In this document: positions 16,921-25,986 of the stretch, piece after piece
Numbering within the stretch: the stretch's first letter is position 1
Layout of the letters: each line of letters opens with the position of its first letter
From: Pseudomonadota bacterium
GTDB taxonomy: Bacteria > Pseudomonadota > Alphaproteobacteria > Reyranellales > Reyranellaceae
Direction of reading: 5' to 3'
Length of the DNA: 64,000 nucleotides
Assembly: GCA_018240685.1 (NCBI GenBank)
Contig: JAFEFG010000002.1
Coordinates: forward strand, 1-64,000
Notes under the pieces: generated by a model
Told to the model about the DNA's origin: nothing
The model's database searches: none
Seen by the model: only the letters and a program-made list of their open reading frames with translations
Made by a program: the position numbers and the translations under genes

Positions 16921-18252
16921 ATGTCTCCGTCGAACACCCAGCCCACCGCCAACAATCTCGATGCCTTCTTCATGCCGTTCACGGCGAACCGGCAGTTCAA
17001 GAAGAACCCGCGGTTGCTGGCGAAGGCCAAGGGTGTGCACTACTGGACGCCGGAAGGCCGCAAGGTGATCGACGGCACCGCCGGTCTGTGGTGCGTCAAT
17101 GCCGGCCACGGCCGCGAGGAGATCAAGGCGGCCATCGTCAAGCAGCTCGACGAGATGGACTACGCGCCGTCGTTCCAGATGGGCCATCCGAAGTCCTTCG
17201 AGCTGGCCGCGCGCCACGCGGCCATGCTGCCGGGCGACCTCAACCACGCCTTCTACTGCAACTCCGGCTCCGAGGCCGTCGACTCCGCGCTCAAGATCGC
17301 GCTCGCCTACCAGCGCGCCCGCGGCCAGGGCACGCGTACGCGCCTGATCGGCCGCGAGCGCGGCTATCACGGCGTCGGCTTCGGCGGCATCTCGGTCGGC
17401 GGCATGGTGAACAATCGCAAGTGGTTCGGCGCGATGCTGCCGGGCGTCGACCATCTGCCGCACACCCACGACCTCAAGCGCAACGCCTTCTCGCGCGGCG
17501 AGCCGGAGCATGGCGTGGAGCTCGCGGACGAGCTCGAGCGCATCGTCGGCCTGCATGACGCCTCCAATATCGCTGCCGTCATCGTCGAGCCCTGCGCCGG
17601 CTCGACGGGCTTCCTGCCGCCGCCGCAGGGCTACCTCAAGCGCCTGCGCGAGATCTGCGACAAGCACGGCATCCTGCTGATCTTCGACGAGGTCATCACC
17701 GGCTTCGGCCGCCTCGGTGCCAGCTTCGCCGCCGAGAAGTTCGGCGTCATCCCCGACCTGATGACGGTCGCCAAGGGCATCTCCAACGCCACCGTGCCGA
17801 TGGGCGGCGTGTTCGTGCGCAAGCACGTCTACGAGGGCCTGATGCAGGGCCCCGACAGCGCCATCGACCTGTTCCACGGCTACACCTATTCCGCCCATCC
17901 GCTGGCCTGCGCCGCGGCCTCGGCGGTGCTCGACATCTATCGCGACGAGGGCCTGTTCCAGCGCGCCGCCGAGCTGTCGAAGTACTGGGAGGACGGCGTG
18001 CACTCGCTGAAGGGCACGGGCGGCATCACCGACATCCGCAATCTCGGCCTCGCCGCCGGCATCGACTTCGAGTCGCGCAAGGATGCGCCGGGCGCTCGTG
18101 GCTACGACACCTTCGTCAAGGCCTTCGAGCTCGGCCTGATGGTGCGCCAGGCCGGTGACTGCATCGCCATGTCGCCGCCGCTGATCATCGAGAAGAACCA
18201 GATCGACGAGATCATCGAGATCACGGGCAAGGCGATCAAGGCGACGGCCTGA
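16921..18252 (+). CDS. Beta-alanine--pyruvate-type omega-aminotransferase
   Basis: Class III PLP aminotransferase of 443 residues. Long stretches follow the Pseudomonas beta-alanine:pyruvate transaminase: LDAFFMPFTANRQF, GRERGYHGVGFGG, DHLPHTHDL, IIVEP-type AAVIVEPCAGS, LLIFDEVITGFGR and HGYTYSAHPLACA. The Schiff-base Lys is in VAKGISN near residue 285. It moves the amino group of beta-alanine or another omega-amino acid to pyruvate. The ATG at 16921 follows GAAGG; an in-frame TTG three codons earlier is less likely. The cardiolipin synthase gene starts 9 bases after its stop. Confidence 0.88.
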   Translation: MSPSNTQPTANNLDAFFMPFTANRQFKKNPRLLAKAKGVHYWTPEGRKVIDGTAGLWCVNAGHGREEIKAAIVKQLDEMDYAPSFQMGHPKSFELAARHAAMLPGDLNHAFYCNSGSEAVDSALKIALAYQRARGQGTRTRLIGRERGYHGVGFGGISVGGMVNNRKWFGAMLPGVDHLPHTHDLKRNAFSRGEPEHGVELADELERIVGLHDASNIAAVIVEPCAGSTGFLPPPQGYLKRLREICDKHGILLIFDEVITGFGRLGASFAAEKFGVIPDLMTVAKGISNATVPMGGVFVRKHVYEGLMQGPDSAIDLFHGYTYSAHPLACAAASAVLDIYRDEGLFQRAAELSKYWEDGVHSLKGTGGITDIRNLGLAAGIDFESRKDAPGARGYDTFVKAFELGLMVRQAGDCIAMSPPLIIEKNQIDEIIEITGKAIKATA

Positions 18253-18261
18253 CGGAGGCGC

Positions 18262-19680
18262 GTGACTCCCAGCGGCCATCTGGCTTGGTTGATCACTGAA
18301 GCGGCCGCGCTGGCGCATTTCGCCATCGCGGGCTGGGTGACGGTCCACGTCCTTCTCTACAAGCGCAATGTCGGCGCCGCGGTGTCGTGGATCGGCATCG
18401 CCTGGCTGTCGCCATTCATCGGCGGCCTGCTCTATTTCGCCATGGGCGTGAACCGCGTGAAGCGGCGCGCCAAGCGGCTGCGCCGCGACCGCTCGCACGT
18501 CTTCGCCGTGGACGAGACGCCGTCGGCGGCTTCCGGCGCCAATCCGCTGACACCGCTCGAATATGCGATCGGCCGGCTGACCGGCCTGCCGGCCGAGCGC
18601 GGCAACAGCGCCCGGATGCTGCGCAACGGCGACGAGGCCTATCCCGCCATGCTGGCGGCGATCGAGGGGGCCCAGCACAGCATCGGGCTGTGCAGCTACA
18701 TCTTCCGCGACGACCCGGGCGGGCGACCCTTCATCGAGGCGCTGGCGCGCGCCCGGCACCGCGGGGTGCAGGTGCGCGTGCTGCTCGACGGCATCGGCAG
18801 CGGCTATTTCTGGAACGCCGCCTATAACCGGCTGCGCGCGCTCGACGTGCCGGCGGCGCGCTTTCTCCATTCGTACTTTCCCTGGCGGACGCCGTTCCTG
18901 AACCTGCGCAACCACCGCAAGCTGATGGTCGTCGACGGCCGGCTCGCCTATGTCGGCGGCATTAACATTGGCGGCGAGAACCTGATGTCGACGAAGCCGT
19001 CGCATCCGGTGCGGGACACGCATTTCCAGCTCGAAGGCCCGGTGGTCGAGCAGCTCGTCGAGGCCTTCGCCGACGACTGGCTGTTCACGACCGGCGAGAA
19101 GCTGCTCAGCGACGACTGGTTCCCCGATCTCGGGCCGACCGGCACCGTCGTGGCGCGCACCGTCACGTCGGGGCCGGACGAGGACCTCGAGAAGATCGAG
19201 TTCGCGGTGCTGCATGCCATCTCCTGCGCACGCCGGTCGATCCGCGTGGTCACGCCCTACTTCCTGCCGCCGGAGGTGCTGACCACCGCGCTGGGCCTCG
19301 CGGCCATGCGCGGCATCGTCGTGGATATCGTGGTGCCCGAGAACTCGAACCATTTCGTGCTCGACTGGGCGCGGCGCGTACCGATACGGCCGCTGCTGGA
19401 GGCAGGATGCCGGGTCTGGCTGCGCCCGGCGCCCTTCGACCACTCCAAGCTCATGACTGTCGACGACAGCTGGTCCCTGATCGGCAGCGCCAACTGGGAC
19501 ACGCGCAGCTTCCGGCTGAATTTCGAGCTGAACCTGGAGGTCCAGGATCCGGAGTTCGCGCGCCGCCTCAACGAGGCGACGAGCACCGGCCGCCAGCTCG
19601 ATCTCACCACGCTCGACGACGAGCCGCTGCTGCTGCGCCTGCGCGACAGCGCCGCCCGCCTGCTGCAGCCTTATCTCTAG
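18262..19680 (+). CDS. cls: Cardiolipin synthase (phospholipase D family)
   Basis: Membrane phosphatidyltransferase of 472 residues. Two N-terminal helices (PLDNc region: AVSWIGIAWLSPFIGGLLYF) are followed by two PLD domains with complete HKD motifs, HRKLMVVDGRLAYVGG near residue 218 and HSKLMTVDDSWSLIGSAN near residue 393. It condenses phosphatidylglycerol into cardiolipin at the inner membrane. GGAGG precedes the GTG start at 18262. The 9-base distance from the aminotransferase gene suggests co-transcription without an evident metabolic link. Confidence 0.88.
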   Translation: MTPSGHLAWLITEAAALAHFAIAGWVTVHVLLYKRNVGAAVSWIGIAWLSPFIGGLLYFAMGVNRVKRRAKRLRRDRSHVFAVDETPSAASGANPLTPLEYAIGRLTGLPAERGNSARMLRNGDEAYPAMLAAIEGAQHSIGLCSYIFRDDPGGRPFIEALARARHRGVQVRVLLDGIGSGYFWNAAYNRLRALDVPAARFLHSYFPWRTPFLNLRNHRKLMVVDGRLAYVGGINIGGENLMSTKPSHPVRDTHFQLEGPVVEQLVEAFADDWLFTTGEKLLSDDWFPDLGPTGTVVARTVTSGPDEDLEKIEFAVLHAISCARRSIRVVTPYFLPPEVLTTALGLAAMRGIVVDIVVPENSNHFVLDWARRVPIRPLLEAGCRVWLRPAPFDHSKLMTVDDSWSLIGSANWDTRSFRLNFELNLEVQDPEFARRLNEATSTGRQLDLTTLDDEPLLLRLRDSAARLLQPYL

Positions 19681-19701
19681 GAGCGCTCCCGGCGGAGCGC
19701 G

Positions 19702-20421
19702 TCACCAGATCAGCCGGCGCCGGTGCGCCTGCGGCCGCACCACATGGGTATGGTCCATGACGTCCCGCACGCCCGGCACGGCCTCGACCGCGACGCGATA
19801 GGCCTTCCGCACCGCATCGTCGGCGACCACGCCCCAGAGATGGACCACGCCGCCGCTCACGGTGACTTCCATCCGGGCCGAGGCCCATCGGTGCGCCTTT
19901 ACCGCATCCTCGACCTGGCGTCGCAGGCGGGCATCGGAAAGGGGCACGGGCGGCTCGGCTTCTTCTTCGGGGGCTTTCTTCGTGTTGCGGGTGATCAGGG
20001 CCTGAACCAGGTTGATCCGGCTCACGATGCCGACGATGTGCTCGTCGCGCATGACGACGATGCGCTTCACCTTGTGCTTCAGCATGAGCGAGGCGATCTG
20101 CTCCACCGGCGTGTCCTCGGTGCAGGTAAGCACGTCCCTGGTCATCACGTCGGTCACGCGGCGCGAATGGGTCTTCACGTAGGCTGCCGCCACCGCCGCG
20201 TCGTCGGCGATCTCGCGCAGCAGGTCCGTCTCGTCCGAGGTATCGGCCTCGAGATGGCCGATCAGGTCGCCCTCGCTCACGATGCCGACCATCTTGCCGT
20301 CGCCGTCGACGACCGGCAGGCCGCTGACGCGGGTATTCACGAGCAGTTCGGCCGCTTCGTAGATCGTGGCCGTATCGGCGACGGACACCGCACCCTTCGT
20401 CATCACGTCGCTTGCGCGCAT
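19702..20421 (-). CDS. CBS-pair and BON domain protein
   Basis: Soluble protein of 239 residues: CBS domain 1 (ASDVMTKGAVSV... VSGLPVVDGDGKMVGIVSEGDLI), CBS domain 2 (VTDVMTRDVLTC... KRIVVMRDEHIVGIVSRINLV) and a C-terminal BON domain (GGVVHLWGVVADDAVRKA). CBS pairs bind adenine nucleotides, and BON domains associate with membranes or phospholipid. This architecture is common in alphaproteobacteria and is thought to be stress-related, but no molecular role is established. It is convergent with the cardiolipin synthase gene, with 21 bases between stops. Confidence 0.88.
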   Translation of the reverse strand: MRASDVMTKGAVSVADTATIYEAAELLVNTRVSGLPVVDGDGKMVGIVSEGDLIGHLEADTSDETDLLREIADDAAVAAAYVKTHSRRVTDVMTRDVLTCTEDTPVEQIASLMLKHKVKRIVVMRDEHIVGIVSRINLVQALITRNTKKAPEEEAEPPVPLSDARLRRQVEDAVKAHRWASARMEVTVSGGVVHLWGVVADDAVRKAYRVAVEAVPGVRDVMDHTHVVRPQAHRRRLIW

Positions 20422-20500
20422 ACCCAGCGTCCCTTCGTTCGGGGGCGACCCTAGAGCGTCTTTCCCGCCGAGTCCTGCGCCAAATCGGCTCTGCGATATC

Positions 20501-21178
20501 TCAGCGGAATGCCGCCCTGATGCCGGCCAGGCGCCGACGCATGCGCTGCATGGGATGGTGGTGGACCTTCATCTCCGCCACCTGGAGATCGAGCACGATC
20601 GGCTTGTGGTCCGAGGGGCCGAAGTCGAGCGTGCCGGCGAAGGTGCAGGCGACGCCATGCGCCAGGCAGCGATCGAGACGAAAGGGCAGGACGTCGCCGC
20701 CGAAGTGCGTCGGCTCGCGCGGGCCGACATCGGCGAAGCCGGGGATCAGGCTCGGCCCCACGGCGTTGTAGTCGCCGATGATGGCGGAGGGCTTGCCGCG
20801 CAGGGCGGCGGCGATGCGCAGCAACTGGCGGCGGTTGAGCAGCTGGCCGTGGGAGAGGTGGACGTTGGCCACGGTGATCTCTCCCAACTGCACGATCTGG
20901 GCGCGCCGCCGCGGCAGCCGGCCGGGCAGGGGCGACGCGGGCAGCGGCAGCACCTGCGGCGCGGCGAGATGATGGCGGCTCCAGACGGCGAGGCCGTGGA
21001 TGCGGCCGGGCCAGGGCAGGCGATGATAGTGGCCCGGCACCAGCGTCGTCAGCCTGTCCATGTGCTGCGTCACTTCCTGCATCAGGAGCATGTCGGGCCG
21101 CTGGCGTTCGAGGAGGGCCGCCACATCCTGCATTGCCGCCCCCTCCAGACGCAGCAGGTTCCAGCTGATGATCCGCAT
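20501..21178 (-). CDS. Endonuclease/exonuclease/phosphatase family protein
   Basis: Metal-dependent phosphodiesterase of 225 residues in the EEP superfamily (DNase I, AP endonuclease, sphingomyelinase). Seen: MRIISWNLLRLEG with the conserved Asn, MLLMQEVTQ with the metal-binding Glu, NVHLSHG, IIGDYNAVG with catalytic Asp and Asn, and the terminal SDHKPIVLDL with Asp-His. The ATG at 21178 begins the family's conserved first strand, so the 22 upstream codons are excluded. The substrate, nucleic acid or phospholipid head group, cannot be decided. It is divergent from denD. Confidence 0.85.
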   Translation of the reverse strand: MRIISWNLLRLEGAAMQDVAALLERQRPDMLLMQEVTQHMDRLTTLVPGHYHRLPWPGRIHGLAVWSRHHLAAPQVLPLPASPLPGRLPRRRAQIVQLGEITVANVHLSHGQLLNRRQLLRIAAALRGKPSAIIGDYNAVGPSLIPGFADVGPREPTHFGGDVLPFRLDRCLAHGVACTFAGTLDFGPSDHKPIVLDLQVAEMKVHHHPMQRMRRRLAGIRAAFR

Positions 21179-21258
21179 GGCGCCAACATAGACGGCCGCG
21201 GGCGTTCTGTGCACACTCCGCCCGGAAAATTCGCGGAAATTCACGGGGTGGAAACGAC

Positions 21259-22257
21259 ATGAAGGTGGTCATCACCGGCGGGGCGGGCTTCCTGGGCAAG
21301 AAGCTGGCGAGGCGTATTCTACAGCAGGGCACGCTGATCAACGCCGAGGGCCAGCCGCAGGCGGTGAACGAGCTGCTGCTGTTCGATGTTGGCCGTGCGA
21401 GCGGTCCCGGGCTGGACGATCCGCGCGTCAAGACGATCGCGGGCGACATCGCCAATTCGGCCACCGTGCAGTCGATCGTGCAGGGCGCCTCGACGGTGTT
21501 CCATTTCGCCGCGGTGGTGAGCGCGGGCGCGGAGGCCGATTTCGACCTCGGCTACCGCGTCAATCTCGACGGCACGCGCAACGTGCTTGAAGCCTGCCGC
21601 GCGCTGGGCACCGGTCCGCGCGTGGTCTTCACCAGCTCGCTCGCGGCCTATGGCGGCGACCTGCCGCCGGCCGTCACCGACGACACGCCGCTCACGCCGC
21701 AGACCTCCTACGGGGCGCAGAAGTCGATCGGCGAGTTCCTGGTGCGCGACTACACGCGCAAGGGCTTCCTGCGCGGCACCGCGGTGCGCCTGCCGACCAT
21801 CTGCGTGCGCACGGGCCTGCCCAACAAGGCCGCCTCGACCTGGGCGAGTTCGGTGGTGCGCGAGCCGCTGACCGGCCTCGACGTCGTCTGTCCGGTGTCG
21901 CCGGAAACGGTGATGGTGGTGCTGAGCCCGCGCAAGACCGTGGAGGCCTTCCTGCGCGTGCACGATCTTGCCCCCGACGCCTTCGGTCCCGGCCGTACGC
22001 TGCTGCTGAACGGCATCAAGGTGACGGCGAGGGAACTCGAACAGGCGGTCGCCAAGCACGCCGGCAACCGCAAGGTGGGCCGGATCGCGTGGGAGCACGA
22101 TCCGGCGATCCAGAAGATCTGCGACGGCTGGCCCCAGGGTCTCGACTCGGTGCGCGCCCGCCGGCTCGGCTTCGAGGTCGACCGCGATCTCGACGAGATC
22201 GTGCGCAACTTCATTGCCGACGATCTCGACGAGCAGATGAGGCTCGTGAAGCCGTAG
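21259..22257 (+). CDS. denD: D-erythronate dehydrogenase-like SDR
   Basis: Extended short-chain dehydrogenase of 332 residues. The NAD-binding motif is GGAGFLGKK (residues 7-15), the catalytic Ser is in FTSSLAAYGG and the Tyr-Lys pair in SYGAQKSIGE near residue 150. Close resemblance to DenD is seen in the FLGKKLARRIL and NKAASTWASSVVREPLTG segments. DenD oxidises D-erythronate at C2 in tetronate catabolism, with DenK-type kinases and OtnC aldolases; none of these partners lies nearby, so the exact substrate is uncertain. It ends at a convergent junction with a GC palindrome. Confidence 0.8.
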   Translation: MKVVITGGAGFLGKKLARRILQQGTLINAEGQPQAVNELLLFDVGRASGPGLDDPRVKTIAGDIANSATVQSIVQGASTVFHFAAVVSAGAEADFDLGYRVNLDGTRNVLEACRALGTGPRVVFTSSLAAYGGDLPPAVTDDTPLTPQTSYGAQKSIGEFLVRDYTRKGFLRGTAVRLPTICVRTGLPNKAASTWASSVVREPLTGLDVVCPVSPETVMVVLSPRKTVEAFLRVHDLAPDAFGPGRTLLLNGIKVTARELEQAVAKHAGNRKVGRIAWEHDPAIQKICDGWPQGLDSVRARRLGFEVDRDLDEIVRNFIADDLDEQMRLVKP

Positions 22258-22266
22258 CGGGCAAGC

Positions 22267-22282
22267 GGGCGGCGCGCCGCCC
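22267..22282. terminator. GC palindrome between convergent genes
   Basis: GGGCGGCGCGCCGCCC can form a 6-bp stem with a 4-base loop between the denD stop (22257) and the methyltransferase stop (22314). There is no T-run. A shared terminator is possible. Confidence 0.35.
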
Positions 22283-22313
22283 GGAGGGGCCGGAAAGTCC
22301 GCGCCCCGGAGGA

Positions 22314-23123
22314 TCAGCGGCCGACGGCCCGCCTCAGGAACTCCTGCACGTGGCGCCAGGGCCCCCAGACATGGCGGGTCTCGATCATGTGCCAGTGGTG
22401 CGGGTCGTCGTCGGGGCCGACGGTGATGCCCGCGGCGTCGACGAACTCGCCCATGCCGACGGCATCCATGTCCCAGGGGCCGGTGGTCTTGTAGATCGTG
22501 GCCTTCCAGCCGTACTTGCGCATCGAGCGCGGCATGCCGGAGGCCATGAATTCCATGTAGCGCGGCAGGCTCTCGGGCCGGCAGAGATAGGCCTTGTTGA
22601 AGCCGACGGCGAGCAGGCGGAAATGGAACGGGTTCTTTTCCAGGTACCGCACCACTTCCGTCGTGTTGGCCGGATAACGCGGCGAGAAGAAGTCGTCGAT
22701 CACGACGATGCCGTGGGGATTGACGATCTGGTTGGCCAGCTCGAGCTCGCGATAGACGGCGGTGCCGGTGTGCTCGCCGTCGATGTGGCACCAGCGTACC
22801 GTGTGGTGCATCGCCTTGAGGTCGAGCTTCGCCGGCAGGTCGATCGAGAAGGCCTCGACCAGCTGCAGGTTGGCCGGTTCGATGCCGGTGGAGCGGATCG
22901 AGGCCTTTATCTCCGCCTCATCGAGCCTGCGGTCGCACAGGATGAGCTTTTCGTCGCCCTTGCGGTAATTGGCCAGCATGGAGGCCGACCGCCCCTTCCA
23001 GACGCCGATTTCGAACAGATCTCCCTTCGTCTCGGCCTGCTCGTCCAGCAGCCCGCGCCAGACGCAGAACGACTGGAACGAGAACCAGCCCGGAATAGCG
23101 TCGATTTTCTCCCAACTGAGCAT
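22314..23123 (-). CDS. Class I SAM-dependent methyltransferase (TylF/CmcI-like)
   Basis: Methyltransferase of 269 residues. Motif I is DLFEIGVWKGRSASMLA, followed by LILCDRRL, and a metal-site-like segment CHIDGEHTGTAVYRELELA then IVVIDDFFSPRYPA, which matches the TylF/CmcI group of sugar and antibiotic O-methyltransferases. The ATG at 23123 has AGAGGAAG upstream; the frame continues upstream without conservation. It is divergent from two large membrane-protein genes and may share a promoter region with them. The acceptor is unknown. Confidence 0.75.
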   Translation of the reverse strand: MLSWEKIDAIPGWFSFQSFCVWRGLLDEQAETKGDLFEIGVWKGRSASMLANYRKGDEKLILCDRRLDEAEIKASIRSTGIEPANLQLVEAFSIDLPAKLDLKAMHHTVRWCHIDGEHTGTAVYRELELANQIVNPHGIVVIDDFFSPRYPANTTEVVRYLEKNPFHFRLLAVGFNKAYLCRPESLPRYMEFMASGMPRSMRKYGWKATIYKTTGPWDMDAVGMGEFVDAAGITVGPDDDPHHWHMIETRHVWGPWRHVQEFLRRAVGR

Positions 23124-23233
23124 CCATCTTCCTCTTCGCGCGGCTCTTGCTAACAGCGCCCTATCGACGCTGCAAGCCATCCTGTCTTGCGCGTCCCGCG
23201 GCCCTCGGGTAGAGCCCGGAAAACCGCTGCTCG

Positions 23234-24583
23234 ATGCCCTCCACGACTCTCGCATACCGCGCCGCAATCGGCCTGATCTGGGTGCTCGCTCTCTGGCATA
23301 GCTGGCTGTGCCGCGGCCTTTTCGTCGACGGCTCGGCCTTCCTGCTCAATATCGTGCGGCTGGAGTGGTTCTTCGATTTCTACCCGCCGCGGCTCTATGC
23401 CATGATCGCGGCCCAGGTGCCGATCATGACGGCGATCACGCTTGGCGTGACCGACCTGCACCAGCTGGGCCGGCTCCTGTCGCTCGGCCTGTTCGCCCTG
23501 CCGACCTTTTTCTATACGCTGGCGCTGGTCCGGGCCCGCAACGAGCCAGTGCTGCTGGCCCTGGTGATCACGGCCATCGGCCTCGTCTTCATGACGACCT
23601 CGTTCTTCATCGTCGGCGAATACAACACGGCATATGCGCTTACGATCGCGGTCGCAGTCTGGTACGCGACGGCCCGGCGGCTGACGCTGCAGGACGGCCT
23701 GTTCGTCGCCTTCGCGGGCATCCTGGCCATCCGCACCTACGAGGTCTTCATCTATCTCGGGCCGCTGCTCGCCGCGATGACGCTGTGGCAGGTGTGGCGC
23801 CTGCGGCCGCGGCCCGTGCTGGCGGTCCTGCTGCATCTGGTCGCGGCGGCGGGCTTCCTGGCCGGGATGGCGGTCGCGGCCAATTCGGTGATCCATCCCT
23901 ATTCGGAGGAGCACCTCGCGGAAACCTACTTCACGGCGCTGAACTTCTGGCAGGACCTGCAGTTCGACCTCGCATTCATCCCGGTGGCGACGGTCGCGAT
24001 CTGGGCGCTGGTGCGGCCGCAGGACCTGGCCACGATCAGGCCCTACCGGTGGGCGCTCGGCTGCCTGGCGCTGCTGGCGCTGTCGCCGCTGCTCGTCGTC
24101 GCGGACACGCTGGTCCGGCCGTTCGCCAAGTCCCAGTACGTCGCCCGCACGGTGTCGGGCGTGATCATCGCCACCATGGTGGTCTTCGTCTGGTGCTACA
24201 CCGCCGAGCGCCTGCGCGGCTGGCGGCTGCGGATCGTGCTGCAGGGAGAGGCCGCACGGCGGCGGCTGCTGGGTTTCGCCTGCATCGTCTTCCTGGCGGC
24301 GCTGCCGGCCGACATTTTCCTGTCGCTGAGCTGGGATTCGTTCCTGAAGTCGTTCCGCCACGTCGTGTCCAGCCACAGCGGCATCGTGGCGTTCGAGGAC
24401 ACGCCGCTGTCGCGGCCGCCCGACCTGTACATGATCGAGAACTGGACGATCTCGACCCAGAGCCTGATCCTGCGCTCGAAGCCCGGCGACGGCATCGTCG
24501 TGCCGCCGCGCGGCTTCTCCGACTGGGTGCCGTTTCCGCCGGACGAGCCGCCCAATCTGGGCCGTTTCGTCTGGCGCGACTGA
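23234..24583 (+). CDS. Polytopic membrane protein, unknown family (copy 1)
   Basis: Integral membrane protein of 449 residues with about ten hydrophobic segments. I do not recognise a named family. It shares with the next gene a constant scaffold: CRGLFVDGSAFLLNI near the start, FFDFYPPR, the strongly conserved TTSFFIVGEYNTAYA, YEVFIYLGPLLAA, FWQDLQFDLAFIP, and a C-terminal soluble tail with a GDGIVV segment. The size, the early acidic FFDFYP motif and the final soluble part recall GT-C-type glycosyltransferases, but no catalytic pair is proven. It starts 110 bases from the divergent methyltransferase and 11 bases before its paralogue. Confidence 0.8.
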   Translation: MPSTTLAYRAAIGLIWVLALWHSWLCRGLFVDGSAFLLNIVRLEWFFDFYPPRLYAMIAAQVPIMTAITLGVTDLHQLGRLLSLGLFALPTFFYTLALVRARNEPVLLALVITAIGLVFMTTSFFIVGEYNTAYALTIAVAVWYATARRLTLQDGLFVAFAGILAIRTYEVFIYLGPLLAAMTLWQVWRLRPRPVLAVLLHLVAAAGFLAGMAVAANSVIHPYSEEHLAETYFTALNFWQDLQFDLAFIPVATVAIWALVRPQDLATIRPYRWALGCLALLALSPLLVVADTLVRPFAKSQYVARTVSGVIIATMVVFVWCYTAERLRGWRLRIVLQGEAARRRLLGFACIVFLAALPADIFLSLSWDSFLKSFRHVVSSHSGIVAFEDTPLSRPPDLYMIENWTISTQSLILRSKPGDGIVVPPRGFSDWVPFPPDEPPNLGRFVWRD

Positions 24584-24594
24584 GGAGCGTTCCC

Positions 24595-25968
24595 TTGCCG
24601 CCGGCCGTCGCCTACCGCGTCATCATTCTGCTGCTGTGGGCGCTGGTGGTGCTGGATGCGGCCGTCGCGCGCGGCCTGTTCTGGGACGGTGCGTCGTTCC
24701 TGGCGAACATGCTCGAGTTCGGGACCTTCCACGATTTCTACCCCGAGCGTTCGCACGTCGACTGGGTGACGCAGGCGCCGACGCTGCTGCTGGCCGAGGC
24801 AGGCGTGCGCAACACCCGGCTGCTCGCGATCGTCTATTCGGCGTCCCTGTATGCCTGGCCGGCGGCGCTCTATCACGTCGCTCTGGCGCGCGTGCGCCGT
24901 GACGCCACGCTGATGGCGGCAGTGGCGGTGGCGCTCGCGGCGGTCTATCTGCCGACGAGCTTCTTCATCGTCGGCGAGTACAACGTCGCCTATGCCGCGG
25001 TGATGGCCGCGATGGCGGTCGTCGTCACGGGCGGCGCGGGCCGGCGCCGCGACGGCGTGATCCTCTGCGCGTTCGGGGCGCTCTGCCAGGCCTCCTACGA
25101 GGCCATGCTCTATCTCGGCCCGCTGGTGGCGGCCGCGATCCTGTGGGGGCTGCGCCGCGCCCGCCGCGCCGGCGCCACCGACGATATCGGAAGCCTGCTG
25201 GCGCTGCTGGCCGCCTTGACGTTCCTGTCGTCGGCGCTGGTGTCGCTGCAGGCCGTGGTCGAATACTGGAACCTCGACTACTTCGTGCGCGTGCGCGCCG
25301 CGACCTTCGACTTCTGGCAGAACCTGCAATTCGTCATCCCGTTCGTCGGCCTTGCAATCCTGGTCGTGGTGTCGATCGTCCTTCCGCGCTGGCTGGAGCG
25401 GCGGGGGCCGGCGCTGCTGCTCGGGCTGGTGGCGCTGCTGCTGGCGGCCACGCCGTGGCTGCGCCGGCTCGATCCGGAGGCGATGCTGTTCCCGCCGGCG
25501 CACCACATTGCCCGCACCGCCGCCGGTGGGCTGGTGGTCGCGATCGCGATCGCGATGTGGCTCCACGTCGGCTGGCGCCACGCCGGTCGATGGGGAGGGC
25601 CGCCCCGCGTGCTGGTGGAACTGCGCCGGCCCGAGGTGGGGCGGCGCCTGCTTTCGGCCGCGTCGGCCCTGCTGCTGGCGGCCGCCGTCCCCGACGTCGC
25701 GCTGAGCCGCCTGTGGGTGGGCTATCTCGATTATTTCCGCGGGCTCGTCACCGGCCACACGGGGCTGGTGCGCGCCAACGACCTGCCGATGCGGCAATGG
25801 CCGCAGCGGCTGTTCAGCCAGGACTGGACCTATCCCGCGCTCAGCGCGCTGGTGCGCAGCGCGCCGGGACAGGGGATCGTGGTGATGGACAAGGACTACC
25901 GCAGCAACCCGCCCTTCGAGCCCTCCTGCGGGACGGTGCCGCGGCTGGAGGGCTACGCCTGGCGGTGA
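24595..25968 (+). CDS. Polytopic membrane protein, unknown family (copy 2)
   Basis: Paralogue (457 residues) of the preceding gene, 11 bases downstream, with the same order of blocks: ARGLFWDGASFLANM, FHDFYPER, PTSFFIVGEYNVAYA, YEAMLYLGPLVAA, FWQNLQFVIPFV, and a tail with GQGIVVMDKDY. The start is TTG 24595, supported by GAGGAGCG seven bases before; no ATG occurs until much later. The shared blocks point to conserved function and recent-to-moderate duplication. A role in cell-envelope glycan assembly is a guess from topology and the neighbouring sugar-type methyltransferase. Confidence 0.78.
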   Translation: MPPAVAYRVIILLLWALVVLDAAVARGLFWDGASFLANMLEFGTFHDFYPERSHVDWVTQAPTLLLAEAGVRNTRLLAIVYSASLYAWPAALYHVALARVRRDATLMAAVAVALAAVYLPTSFFIVGEYNVAYAAVMAAMAVVVTGGAGRRRDGVILCAFGALCQASYEAMLYLGPLVAAAILWGLRRARRAGATDDIGSLLALLAALTFLSSALVSLQAVVEYWNLDYFVRVRAATFDFWQNLQFVIPFVGLAILVVVSIVLPRWLERRGPALLLGLVALLLAATPWLRRLDPEAMLFPPAHHIARTAAGGLVVAIAIAMWLHVGWRHAGRWGGPPRVLVELRRPEVGRRLLSAASALLLAAAVPDVALSRLWVGYLDYFRGLVTGHTGLVRANDLPMRQWPQRLFSQDWTYPALSALVRSAPGQGIVVMDKDYRSNPPFEPSCGTVPRLEGYAWR

Positions 25969-25986
25969 CGGCGCGCGGGAAGGCGG

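Noticed and set aside
16918-19443. An 841-codon minus-strand frame opposite the aminotransferase and cardiolipin synthase genes
   Set aside because: Antisense shadow of two genes with full catalytic motifs.
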